Below are positions 15,632-23,227 of a stretch of 40,493 nt of DNA, in pieces. The notes beneath the pieces are model-generated. The model was not told where the DNA came from, ran no database searches, and saw only the letters and a program-made list of their open reading frames with translations. Source of the DNA: an uncultured Propionibacteriaceae bacterium (GTDB lineage Bacteria; Actinomycetota; Actinomycetes; Propionibacteriales; Propionibacteriaceae); assembly GCA_938012815.1 (NCBI GenBank), contig CALLVV010000021.1, forward strand, positions 1-40,493, read 5' to 3'. The translations under genes were made by a program, and so were the position numbers. Position 1 is the stretch's first letter; each line of letters starts with the position of its first letter.

Positions 15632-16405
15632 TCAGGCTCCGGTGGAGTGGAGGCCGCCGTCGACGTGGATCACCTCGCCGGTGGTGGCGGGGAACCAGTC
15701 GGACAGCAACGCCACGACGGCCTTCGCTGTGGCCGTGGTGTCGACGGGGTCCCATCCGAGGGGTGCCCGCTGTCCCCAGATGTCGTTGAACTCCTCGGCC
15801 CCGGGAATGGCCTTCTTCGCGATGGTGTCGATGGGCCCAGCAGCGACCAGGTTGGACCGGATGCCCTCGGAGCCCAGGTAACGGGCCAGGTAACGGCTGG
15901 CCGATTCGAGCCCGGCCTTGGCCACCCCCATCCAGTCGTAGTGCGGCCAGGTGACCCGGGCGTCGAAGGTGAGGCCGACGATGGAGGACCCGGCGTGCAG
16001 CAGCTCCCGGCAGGCCACCGCAAGCGACACGTAGGAGTAGGTGGAGGTGTTCAGGGAAATCCCGACGTCCTTCCACTCGGTGTTCAGGAAGGCCCCGCCG
16101 AGGGCCCGCTCGGGATTGGCGAAGGCGATGGAGTGGACGATGCCGTCCAGGCGGTCGCCGAAGTGTTCACGAAGCTGCCCGGGCAACGCCGCGAGGTGTT
16201 CGGGATCGGTGACGTCGAGTTCCAGAACGGGCGGAACGGTCGCGAGCCGCCCAACGACGCGCCGCGTCAGTCCGACGGCCCGTCCGAGGTTGCTGACGAC
16301 CACCTTCGCGCCCTCAGCCTGCGCGATCTCGGCGACGCGGTAGGCGATGGATGTGTCCATGGTCACTCCGGTGACCAGGATGTTCTTGCCTTCGAGGATT
16401 CCCAT
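15632..16405 (-). CDS. fabI: Enoyl-[acyl-carrier-protein] reductase, InhA/FabI type
   Basis: NADH-dependent enzyme that completes each elongation round of type II fatty-acid synthesis. The 257-aa short-chain dehydrogenase variant shows the FabI/InhA-specific pattern: VTGVTMDTSIAYRVA in place of TGxxxGIG, the Y156-x6-K163 catalytic pair (HYDWMGVAK), F147 in GLTFD at the position of InhA F149, and the closing VIHVDGGLHSTG. AAGGAG 8 nt upstream fixes the start. It lies 21 nt after fabG, like the mabA-inhA pair of mycobacteria, although nothing here indicates mycolic acids. Confidence 0.95.
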   Translation of the reverse strand: MGILEGKNILVTGVTMDTSIAYRVAEIAQAEGAKVVVSNLGRAVGLTRRVVGRLATVPPVLELDVTDPEHLAALPGQLREHFGDRLDGIVHSIAFANPERALGGAFLNTEWKDVGISLNTSTYSYVSLAVACRELLHAGSSIVGLTFDARVTWPHYDWMGVAKAGLESASRYLARYLGSEGIRSNLVAAGPIDTIAKKAIPGAEEFNDIWGQRAPLGWDPVDTTATAKAVVALLSDWFPATTGEVIHVDGGLHSTGA

Positions 16406-16426
16406 GTAGATGCTCCTTGGTTTTTC

Positions 16427-17134
16427 TCAGTGCCCCATTCCGAGGCCGCCGTCGACCGGGATGACGGCGCCCGATACATATCCTGCCCCAACGAGGAACA
16501 ACGCCGCACCCGCGACGTCCTCGGCCCGCCCGAGGCGTGCTGCCGGGATTCGTTCCCGGTAGCCCTCGACGACCTTCTCGTCCAGTGCCGCAGTCATGTC
16601 TGTCTCGATGAACCCGGGAGTGATCACGTTGGCGGTGATGTTCCTGCCTCCCAGTTCGCGGGTGAGGCTGCGGGCCATGCCGATCAGCGCCGACTTGGAG
16701 GCCGCGTAGTTGACCTGCCCGGGCGATCCGAGCAACCCGACCACCGAGGAGATCAGGATGATTCTCCCGAACCGAGCGCGGGTCATGGGGCGGACCGCCC
16801 GCCGCACCACGCGGAAGGTGCCGGTCAGGTTGGTGTCGATCACCGCGTCCCAGTCCGCATCCGACATCCGCGCCAGCAGGGTGTCCTTCGTGACACCGGC
16901 ATTCGCGACGAGCACCCCCACGCTCCCCAGCTCGGCCTCGACCCTCTCGAAGGCCGCGTCCACCCGGGTTTGGTCCGTGATATCGCATTCAACAGGCAGC
17001 ACGCCCTCGGGAACCTCACCTCCGGCGCGGTGGGTGCCCGCGACGCGGTACCCCGCGTCGCGGAACTTCTCGGCGATGACACGGCCGATGCCGCGCGTCG
17101 CCCCGGTAACGAGAACAACAGGCTTGTCTTGCAC
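16427..17134 (-). CDS. fabG: 3-oxoacyl-[acyl-carrier-protein] reductase
   Basis: NADPH-dependent ketoreductase of fatty-acid elongation. The NADP-binding TGATRGIG is near the N terminus. NAGVTKDTL follows, then the catalytic serine (ILISSVVG) and the Y-A-A-S-K pair, with a C-terminal PVDGGLGMGH. Length is 235 aa from GTG at 17134. GTG at 17143 (three residues more) is possible. A GATAGT hexamer at 17144-17149 suggests a leaderless or nearly leaderless mRNA starting at the downstream GTG. A longer reading to 17275 overlaps the divergent methyltransferase and is rejected. Confidence 0.93.
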   Translation of the reverse strand: MQDKPVVLVTGATRGIGRVIAEKFRDAGYRVAGTHRAGGEVPEGVLPVECDITDQTRVDAAFERVEAELGSVGVLVANAGVTKDTLLARMSDADWDAVIDTNLTGTFRVVRRAVRPMTRARFGRIILISSVVGLLGSPGQVNYAASKSALIGMARSLTRELGGRNITANVITPGFIETDMTAALDEKVVEGYRERIPAARLGRAEDVAGAALFLVGAGYVSGAVIPVDGGLGMGH

Positions 17135-17142
17135 GGACCACA

Positions 17143-17149
17143 CACTATC
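17143..17149. promoter_or_regulatory. Candidate shared -10 region of divergent fabG and rlmA-type genes
   Basis: CACTAT reads rightward at 17143-17148 and GATAGT reads leftward at 17144-17149, so the two -10 candidates occupy the same bases. The starts lie 9 nt (fabG GTG 17134) and 10-13 nt (GTG 17159/ATG 17162) away, which would give leaderless or near-leaderless mRNAs. -35 matches are weak on both sides. Confidence 0.3.
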
Positions 17150-17161
17150 GTGGGCGCCGTG

Positions 17162-17974
17162 ATGGCCCGCCCCGTTCCCGAGGGACTCTCCCGTGTGATC
17201 CCCTGGCTCCACTGCCCGGTCTGCACCGCTTCCCTGGAATTGGCCGGCACAACGCTCGGCTGCGAGAACCGCCACTGCTTCGACGTCGCCCGGCAGGGGT
17301 ACTTGAACCTGCTACTGCGGGCCGCACCGAGGAACGCCGACACCCCCGGGATGCTCGCCGCGCGCGACCGTTTCCTGTCCAGGGGGTGGTACGAGCCACT
17401 GACCCGGAGGGTGGTCGCCGCCTTGGCTGGCGCCGACCGGGTCCTTGATGCGGGGGCTGGAACCGGCCACTACATCGGTGCTTTCCTCGACGCGGCCCCC
17501 GGGGCGACCGGCCTGGCGGTGGATGTCTCTCCGGCGGCCTGTCGCCGCGCGGCCGGACGCAGCCCACGCCTGGGATCCGTCGTTGCCGACGTCTGGCGTC
17601 GCCTGCCCATCGCATCGGGAGTCCTGGACGCCGTGCTCTGCGTTTTCGCTCCCCGCAATCCGGACGAGTTCGCCCGGATACTCGCCCCGGGCGGGCGGCT
17701 CGTGGTGGTGACCCCGGGCGGGGAGCATCTCGTGGAACTGCGTGAATCGCTCGGTCTGCTGGGACTCGGCCCGGAGAAACTGGAACGGCTGGACGGTTCG
17801 ATGACCGGTTTCGATCTCCTGGACCGGCAGGAACTCACCCACCCGTTGAACCTGTCCGCCGATGCCGCGGCCGACCTCGTCGCAATGGGGCCGAACGCCT
17901 TCCACACCTACACGGCCCCCACCGCGACGACGACCACTGCGGCCTTCACCATCAGCACGTTCCGGTGCCTGTGA
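17162..17974 (+). CDS. rlmA: 23S rRNA (guanine-N1)-methyltransferase, RlmA/TlrB family
   Basis: SAM-dependent methyltransferase predicted to modify G745 or G748 of 23S rRNA. The N-terminal zinc ribbon has C18-P-V-C21 and C34-x3-H38-C39, followed by the family hallmark RQGYLNLLL. The SAM site VLDAGAGTGHYIGAFLD and the VFAPRNPDEFARILAPGG segment follow. Length is 270 aa, normal. Producers of tylosin-type macrolides use the G748 enzyme (TlrB) for self-resistance, but here the neighbours give no sign of an antibiotic cluster. Start ATG at 17162, with an in-frame GTG directly before it. Divergent from fabG. Confidence 0.88.
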   Translation: MARPVPEGLSRVIPWLHCPVCTASLELAGTTLGCENRHCFDVARQGYLNLLLRAAPRNADTPGMLAARDRFLSRGWYEPLTRRVVAALAGADRVLDAGAGTGHYIGAFLDAAPGATGLAVDVSPAACRRAAGRSPRLGSVVADVWRRLPIASGVLDAVLCVFAPRNPDEFARILAPGGRLVVVTPGGEHLVELRESLGLLGLGPEKLERLDGSMTGFDLLDRQELTHPLNLSADAAADLVAMGPNAFHTYTAPTATTTTAAFTISTFRCL

Positions 17975-17985
17975 TCCCCGCCCGG

Positions 17986-18014
17986 CTCCGGGACGGAGAA
18001 ACCCGCTCCCGGAG
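17986..18014 (+). terminator. Hairpin after rlmA-type gene
   Basis: CTCCGGGA (17986-17993) pairs with TCCCGGAG (18007-18014) across a 13-nt loop, 12 nt past the stop. It ends just before the TAGAAT hexamer of the next gene, so terminator and promoter abut. No U-tract. Confidence 0.45.
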
Positions 18015-18020
18015 AACCTC

Positions 18021-18032
18021 TAGAATGGCGGC
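18021..18032 (+). promoter_or_regulatory. -10 element TAGAAT, leaderless start of ligase gene
   Basis: TAGAAT at 18021-18026 lies exactly 6 nt before GTG 18033, the spacing expected when transcription begins at the start codon itself. No Shine-Dalgarno is present, and the -35 region is poor. Confidence 0.5.
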
Positions 18033-19442
18033 GTGCTGCATTCTGTCCCAGGTTCTTCGCGTGCCACCACGACGCGCCTGCAGCTGAATCACTGGAGCCT
18101 CTTGGCCGTGATCGTGTGCGCCTGCCTGCTCGTCTTCGCCTCTGCGGTGGTCAGCGAAGATCAGGTGGCTGACACAGGAATTAGTTTTTTCCAGCTCTTC
18201 CTGGCGCCCGCAGTAGCGATCCTGGCCGTCGCCACCGCTGTGAAGCTGCGCGAAGACCCACTACGGAAGCCCCCCTCCAAGGCATTGGTCACTGCCACAG
18301 CGGCTTTCACCCTCCTCCTGGTGATCGCAGCAGTATCGCTGCCCTTGGCGAAGCACTGGGTCAGTGTGGAATACGGAGTCCCCTCGGCGGTGGTTCCCGT
18401 CCCCCTGTCGTACCTCGTAAACCCATTGATCACGGCAGGATTGACATGCCTGCTCGCCGTCCTCGCCGTCAACCTGGTTTCCCCCTCCCAACTGTTCGAT
18501 GTCCTCTGGTGGTTCGCTTTTGCCGGGGCCGTGACAACTCCCATTGGCGTGTGGTGGAACGCCGAGAACGCAGAGTTGTATGGTCGATGGGCCACCCGCC
18601 TCGCGGGCGCTGCCGTGCTGCACACCGCCCTCTTGCTGGGTCTGGCGATCTGCGTGGCAGCGGTGCTCGTGAATTATCGGCGCGTCCTGTCGGCACTGTC
18701 AGCAGCAGCGTATGTGATGTGGATCATGGCGACTGGAGCCCGGACCGGTGTCATCACTCTTGCGTTGTTCCTGGCTCTTTTCCTACTGCCCTCAATCATT
18801 GACATGGCCAAGCGCCACCCGAACCGATTGCCCTTGGTGATCTCTGGTGCCGCGGTCGGCACGACCACCTTCGCCGCAGTCGCGTGGCATGTCATGGAAC
18901 AGCGAGGCTTCAAGCTGACGGGGGCGGGCCGTGTCGAGACCTGGGCTTACGGCATAGCGCAGGCGCTCGATTCCCTTCCGACCTTGATCTTCGGAGTTGG
19001 TTACGGCGTATTGTGGCCTTGGTACGCCTTCGAGACCAAGAGTCTCCCCCAGGCCGGTGCCCATGGTTCGAAACAGATGCCCGAGGGCATCACGCTCTCG
19101 CATGCACACAACACCTATGTGGCGGTTTTCTCTGAGCAGGGACTGATCGGCCTTACCCTGTTGCTCGTGCTGGCCGGAATTGTCTGCTGGGCCTGGTGGC
19201 GGGCACGCGGAGTCATCGAGCGTGCGATCGCTTCCGGCTTGGTGGCGACTCTCGTCGGCTTCGCCTTCGACACGTACCTGACGAAGAATTTTCCTGTGAG
19301 CTTCATCTGGTGGTCGGCTCTGGCATCGCTCCTGACGATGATGAATCACCGCCGCACTGAGCCGGAATCGCGGCTGCTGGGGGTTGACGCCGAAACCCCG
19401 GCGGTTCCCCCCTCGCGTGTGCTCACGATCGGGCATGGCTGA
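18033..19442 (+). CDS. O-antigen ligase/polymerase-like membrane protein (WaaL/Wzy superfamily)
   Basis: Polytopic membrane protein, 469 aa, with about eleven hydrophobic segments. A large loop between the late segments contains the superfamily hallmarks: GAGRVETWAYG and LSHAHNTYVAVFSEQGLIGL, the region bearing the conserved arginine and histidine of O-antigen ligases and polymerases. In Gram-positives such proteins polymerise or attach surface polysaccharides or glycans. There are no glycosyltransferases beside it; its only companion is the convergent Wzz-like gene, which it overlaps by 20 bp at the 3' ends. Starts at GTG 18033, apparently leaderless. Function as polymerase or ligase cannot be settled from sequence. 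Confidence 0.82.
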   Translation: MLHSVPGSSRATTTRLQLNHWSLLAVIVCACLLVFASAVVSEDQVADTGISFFQLFLAPAVAILAVATAVKLREDPLRKPPSKALVTATAAFTLLLVIAAVSLPLAKHWVSVEYGVPSAVVPVPLSYLVNPLITAGLTCLLAVLAVNLVSPSQLFDVLWWFAFAGAVTTPIGVWWNAENAELYGRWATRLAGAAVLHTALLLGLAICVAAVLVNYRRVLSALSAAAYVMWIMATGARTGVITLALFLALFLLPSIIDMAKRHPNRLPLVISGAAVGTTTFAAVAWHVMEQRGFKLTGAGRVETWAYGIAQALDSLPTLIFGVGYGVLWPWYAFETKSLPQAGAHGSKQMPEGITLSHAHNTYVAVFSEQGLIGLTLLLVLAGIVCWAWWRARGVIERAIASGLVATLVGFAFDTYLTKNFPVSFIWWSALASLLTMMNHRRTEPESRLLGVDAETPAVPPSRVLTIGHG

Positions 19443-20403
19443 CGACCAGACAAGCCACGAGCTTGGCTCCTGCTGCTTCCAGGAGATCGACAATTCCCCT
19501 GACCTGCTTGAGCGTGTCCCGTTGGTCTGTGAGCAGAACAGTCACTTCTCCCCCGGCCACGGCACGCAGAGCGACGGGATCGGCCCCGTTGGGGGCAGCC
19601 GTCACAGTCACCGCATCGGCACCCAGCCGTTCCCCGAGACCTCGGCACCACGGCCCCAGGTTCACTTTTTCCCCGGTGCCCACCAAGACCACTTTTCCTG
19701 TCGCTGATTCATCCAGGTGAGGAGAGAGCACCGCTGCCAGCTGTTCAAACGCCGTCTCATCCGCCTCGGCACGGAACACCAGCCGTCCGCCGGCGGTCAG
19801 GGCACCGCCTGACGCGACCAAAGGCCGCAGCGAAGCCAGCCCCCATACGATGGCGATACCGATGGCAAGACCCAGTACGCCTCCTGAAGCCGCTGATGTC
19901 ACATGGCCAACCCCAGCCGGGACCGTTTTTGCGGGGGCCGTCACGGCCTCTACCCGGATCAGTTGCTGATCTCCGGAGTGCAGGTTCTTGATCTCGCCGG
20001 CCAGCTCATTGGCCAGCGCCTTGGCCACCGCAGCAGACTGCTCCGCGTTCGGAAGGGATACCGTGATCGCGATGACCTGGTCCGTGACGGTGACCGCTGT
20101 CGAACCCGACACTTCAGAGGCCGTCATCCCCGGCACTTGGGAAGCCACCCGGTCAGTCACGTCGACCTTTTGAGCGAGCACCTGGTAGAGCGACATCTCA
20201 GAGCGGATCATGGATGTGACGTGCTGCGCATCCTCGGGGGTCCCAACCGAGGGCGCCACCAGGACAACCACTCGCGAGGTGGTGCTGTAGACCGTGCGTG
20301 CCGAGTTACCGACGACCCACCCGCCTGTCAGGCCCACTACGGTGGCGGCCGCGATCACCAACCAGGACCGCATCAGGGCGCTCGCGAAATCGCGCAGGTT
20401 CAT
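19423..20403 (-). CDS. Wzz-like polysaccharide chain-length/co-polymerase protein
   Basis: 326 aa. It has an N-terminal membrane segment (WLVIAAATVVGLTGGWVVGN, about residues 14-33), a periplasm-equivalent Wzz domain, and a second membrane segment (GVLGLAIGIAIVWGLASL, about 174-191) preceded by a P/A-rich stretch. The cytoplasmic C-terminal domain has a fold-like pattern of tyrosine (BY) kinases, with KVVLVGTGEKVN where a P-loop would be. It lacks GKS/T and a tyrosine cluster, so it is probably not a kinase. It likely sets chain length or partners with the overlapping convergent ligase/polymerase. GGAG lies 5 nt before ATG. Its promoter carries a palindrome (20439-20459). Confidence 0.8.
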   Translation of the reverse strand: MNLRDFASALMRSWLVIAAATVVGLTGGWVVGNSARTVYSTTSRVVVLVAPSVGTPEDAQHVTSMIRSEMSLYQVLAQKVDVTDRVASQVPGMTASEVSGSTAVTVTDQVIAITVSLPNAEQSAAVAKALANELAGEIKNLHSGDQQLIRVEAVTAPAKTVPAGVGHVTSAASGGVLGLAIGIAIVWGLASLRPLVASGGALTAGGRLVFRAEADETAFEQLAAVLSPHLDESATGKVVLVGTGEKVNLGPWCRGLGERLGADAVTVTAAPNGADPVALRAVAGGEVTVLLTDQRDTLKQVRGIVDLLEAAGAKLVACLVVSHARS

Positions 20404-20437
20404 GTCACTCCAGGGACGTCGAGGTTCGTACGACGCA

Positions 20438-20466
20438 ATTATAACGACGATCGTTATAAACGGTCG
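20438..20466 (-). promoter_or_regulatory. wzz promoter with overlapping operator-like palindrome
   Basis: On the minus strand a perfect TATAAT (20438-20443) is preceded by an 18-bp spacer and TCGACC (20462-20467 region) as a weak -35. The palindrome TTATAACGA-3 nt-TCGTTATAA (20439-20459) covers the spacer and five of the six -10 bases, the classical place for a repressor. Its AT-rich 9-bp arms stand out in this GC-rich DNA. Transcription would start near 20431, leaving a leader of about 28 nt with GGAG. The binding protein is unknown; TetR- or MarR-type factors use such sites. Confidence 0.6.
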
Positions 20467-20476
20467 AGGCGACTGC

Positions 20477-21489
20477 CTACAGTCCGAGGAACGTCCTGAA
20501 CTCCTCGCACGCCCGTTCAGCTTGTTCCCGGGTGGGCATCTCGCAGACGATGCGTAGGAGCGGTTCGGTTCCGGAGAACCTGGCGATGATCCACCCGTCC
20601 TCGAAGTAGACCGTGCAACCGTCCTGGTACGAGACCTCGCACACCATCTCCGAGAACTCCGGGAGAAGGTGCTCCTCCATGAGGATCCTCAGAATCTCTG
20701 GTTTCCGTTCCGGATCGAACGTGAAGTCGGTCTCGGCCATGTAGTGGGGAGCGAACTGTCCCGTGATCTCCTCGATCTCCTCGTAGATCTCGCTCATGGG
20801 TTTGCCGACCACGGCCAGCATCTCCACGAGCAGGGTCGCGGCGTAGATCCCGTCCTTGCCGGAGATGTGCCCCTGACGGTGAGGCTGCCGGAGGACTCGC
20901 CGCCGATGATCGCGTCAGTTTCGAGCATCTTCCCCGAGACCCACGTGAACCCGACGGGGACCTCGTGGCACTCCTGCCCGAACCGATGGGCCACGTCGTC
21001 GAGCAGCGACGTTGTGGCCACGTTGCGGGCCACGGGACCCCGCCGCCCCCTGTACTTGAGTAGGTAGTAATAGAGAATCACCCGCATCTGGTTCGGGTAC
21101 AGGAAGTTTCCCTTGTCGTCGATGACCCCGAGTCGGTCGGCATCGCCATCGGTCGCGATCCCGAGAGCGCAGCCGTTGTCCACCACGTAGCGTTTCAACG
21201 ACTCCAAGGAGGCGCTGTTGGGAGATGGCATGCGCCCCCTGACAGGGTGTCGTGGCTCGTGGATGACATCCACCCTGCAGCGGGCCGTCATGAGGATGGT
21301 CTGCAGCGAGGTGCGGGAAACCCCGAACATCGGATCCAGTGCGATCTTCAGGTAGGCTCAGCAGATGGCATCCACGTCCACCTGGTCGATGATCGAGTCG
21401 ATGTAGCCGTTGAACGGATTGATCTGGCGGATCAGTCCCCGCGCAACGGCCTTCTCGTAGGGCAGCCCGAGGTTCTTGACGGTCCACAT
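20477..21489 (-). pseudogene. Decayed phosphoglucomutase/phosphomannomutase fragment
   Basis: Remnant of an alpha-D-phosphohexomutase. Recognisable parts: the metal-binding loop GIATDGDADRLGVIDDKGNF, the sugar loop GGESSGSLTVRG and the phosphate loop ARFSGTEPLLRI at the C terminus. Lesions: the first 150-200 residues including the catalytic serine loop are absent; TGA interrupts the frame at 21358-21360 (DAIC-stop-AYLKIALDP); a one-base deletion near 20870 splits GGESSGSLTVRG from the continuing HISGKDGIYAATLLVEMLAV; and near 21240 a short stretch reads sensibly (HDTL) only in another frame, suggesting compensating indels. The homology breaks off 2 nt from the ABC-F stop, as if a deletion joined the two. 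Confidence 0.85.
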
Positions 21490-21491
21490 GG

Positions 21492-23090
21492 TCAGGCCAG
21501 GGCGATGAGCTCGGCGTAGTCGTCGCTCCACAGATCTTCGACCCCATCGGGCAGGACCAGCACCCGGTCCGGCTCCAGGGCCTCGACGGCCCCCGGGTCG
21601 TGGGTGACGAGCACGACTGCTCCCGCGTACGACCGCAGGGCGGACAGCACCTCCGCCCGGGAAGCCGGGTCGAGGTTGTTCGTCGGTTCGTCGAGCAGCA
21701 GCACGTTGGCGGCCGAGACGACCAGCATGGCCAGCGCCAGGCGGGTCTTCTCCCCGCCCGAGAGCACCCTCGCTGGTTTGTCCACGTCATCCCCGGTGAA
21801 CAGAAACGAGCCGAGCACCTTGCGAACCTCCACATCGCCCAGATCAGGGGAAGCGGAGACCATGTTCTCCAGCACCGATCTGCCGGTATCGAGGGTCTCG
21901 TGTTCCTGCGCGTAGTAGCCGAGCCGGGCCCCGTGCCCCAGGACCCGCTCCCCCACGTCCGGTTTCTCCAGCCCTGCGAGAAGCCGCAGCATCGTGGTCT
22001 TTCCAGCGCCGTTCAACCCGAGGATCACCACCTTGGAGCCCTTGTCGATGGCGAGATCGACGGCGGTGAAGACTTCCAGCGAGCCGTAGGCCTTCGAGAG
22101 GTCGCGGGCCATCAGCGGGGTTTTTCCACAGGGCGCCGGTTCGGGGAAACGAATCCGGGCCACCTTGTCGTATTCCCGTTCCCCCTCGACGCCGGACAGC
22201 AACTTCTCCGCGCGCCTGGCCATATTCTGCGCGGCTACCGCCTTGGTGGCCTTGGCACGCATCCGGTCGGCCTGCGCCATCAGCTGGGAAGCCTTGCGCT
22301 CCGCGTTCAGGCGTTCCCGTCTGCGGCGTTTCTCGTCGGTCTCCCGCTGCTGCAGATAGCGTTTCCAGTCCATTGCGTAGAGATCCAGTTCGGCGCGGTT
22401 GGCGTCCAGGTGGAACACCTTGTTCACCACCGCCTCGAGCAGGCCGACGTCATGGCTGATCACCACCAAGCCACCCCCGAAGCTCTGCAGATAGCCCCTC
22501 AACCACGTTATGGAGTCCGCGTCGAGATGGTTGGTGGGTTCATCCAGCAGGAGGGTGTCGGCGTCGGAGAACAGAATCCGGGCCAGTTCGATCCGGCGCC
22601 GTTGGCCACCCGAGAGGGTGTAGAGCGGCTGTCCGAGGACGCGTTCTGGCAATCCGAGGTTGGCGGCAATCCGGGCCGCCTCGGCCTCGGCGGCATATCC
22701 TCCGGCCGACAGCAACGCATTCTCGGCCCGGGCGTAGGCCGCCATGGCCTTCTCCCGCTCGATTCCCTGCGAAAAGCTCATCTCCCGCTCAGCCCGTCTG
22801 AGACGCATCATCACCTGATCCAGCCCGCGCGCCCCCAGGATCCGGTCGCGCGCAAGCTGCTCCGGTTCCCCCGAGCGGGGATCCTGCGGCAAGTAACCGA
22901 GCTGCCCGGACCTGGTGACGCTCCCGGCCGCGGGCAGCCCCTCCCCCGCGAGTATGCGGGTGAGGGTTGTCTTCCCCGCGCCGTTGCGACCGACCAGCCC
23001 GATGTGATCCCCCGCGGCTACCTGAAAACTGACCGGGGACAACAGGAGCCGCGCCCCGGCGCGTACCTCCACATCCTTGACCTGCAGCAC
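21492..23090 (-). CDS. ABC-F family ATPase (ribosome-associated type)
   Basis: Two ABC domains in one soluble chain without membrane segments, 532 aa. Domain 1 has GLVGRNGAGKTTL, LSGGQRRRIELARI and LLLDEPTNHLD. Domain 2 has ILGLNGAGKTTMLRLL, LSGGEKTRLALAML and LLLDEPTNNLD. Between them lies a highly charged helical linker (KRRRRERLNAERKASQLMAQ) like the P-site tRNA interaction motif of ABC-F proteins. These act on the ribosome, as translation factors (EttA, Uup) or antibiotic-protection proteins. This one resembles the ubiquitous actinobacterial housekeeping type, but the subfamily is not certain. Start GTG at 23090 gives VLQVKDVEVRAGARLLL, the family N terminus; the upstream extension has only GTA/TGG codons near the boundary and is rejected. 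Confidence 0.9.
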   Translation of the reverse strand: MLQVKDVEVRAGARLLLSPVSFQVAAGDHIGLVGRNGAGKTTLTRILAGEGLPAAGSVTRSGQLGYLPQDPRSGEPEQLARDRILGARGLDQVMMRLRRAEREMSFSQGIEREKAMAAYARAENALLSAGGYAAEAEAARIAANLGLPERVLGQPLYTLSGGQRRRIELARILFSDADTLLLDEPTNHLDADSITWLRGYLQSFGGGLVVISHDVGLLEAVVNKVFHLDANRAELDLYAMDWKRYLQQRETDEKRRRRERLNAERKASQLMAQADRMRAKATKAVAAQNMARRAEKLLSGVEGEREYDKVARIRFPEPAPCGKTPLMARDLSKAYGSLEVFTAVDLAIDKGSKVVILGLNGAGKTTMLRLLAGLEKPDVGERVLGHGARLGYYAQEHETLDTGRSVLENMVSASPDLGDVEVRKVLGSFLFTGDDVDKPARVLSGGEKTRLALAMLVVSAANVLLLDEPTNNLDPASRAEVLSALRSYAGAVVLVTHDPGAVEALEPDRVLVLPDGVEDLWSDDYAELIALA

Positions 23091-23227
23091 GTCCGCGAAG
23101 TTTACCCAACGGAGTCTGTGGCGACGGTGTTCACCATCCACTCGGACTCCCACTGAACTCCAGGGTCTGGCACCATGAAGAGGTGGCAACCGCGAATCGC
23201 CACCCCAGCTGAGTCAGGAGTTAGAAC

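Noticed and set aside
14648..17974. 1108-codon open frame on the plus strand
   Set aside because: Only its last 270 codons (from 17162) are a real gene. The rest is antisense to fabG, fabI and the ABC ATPase and reads as low-complexity G/H/R/V-rich sequence typical of GC-rich shadows.
21358..21360. In-frame TGA in the mutase remnant as a selenocysteine codon
   Set aside because: The gene also lacks its 5' end and has a frameshift, and selenocysteine is not expected in this family; decay explains it better.
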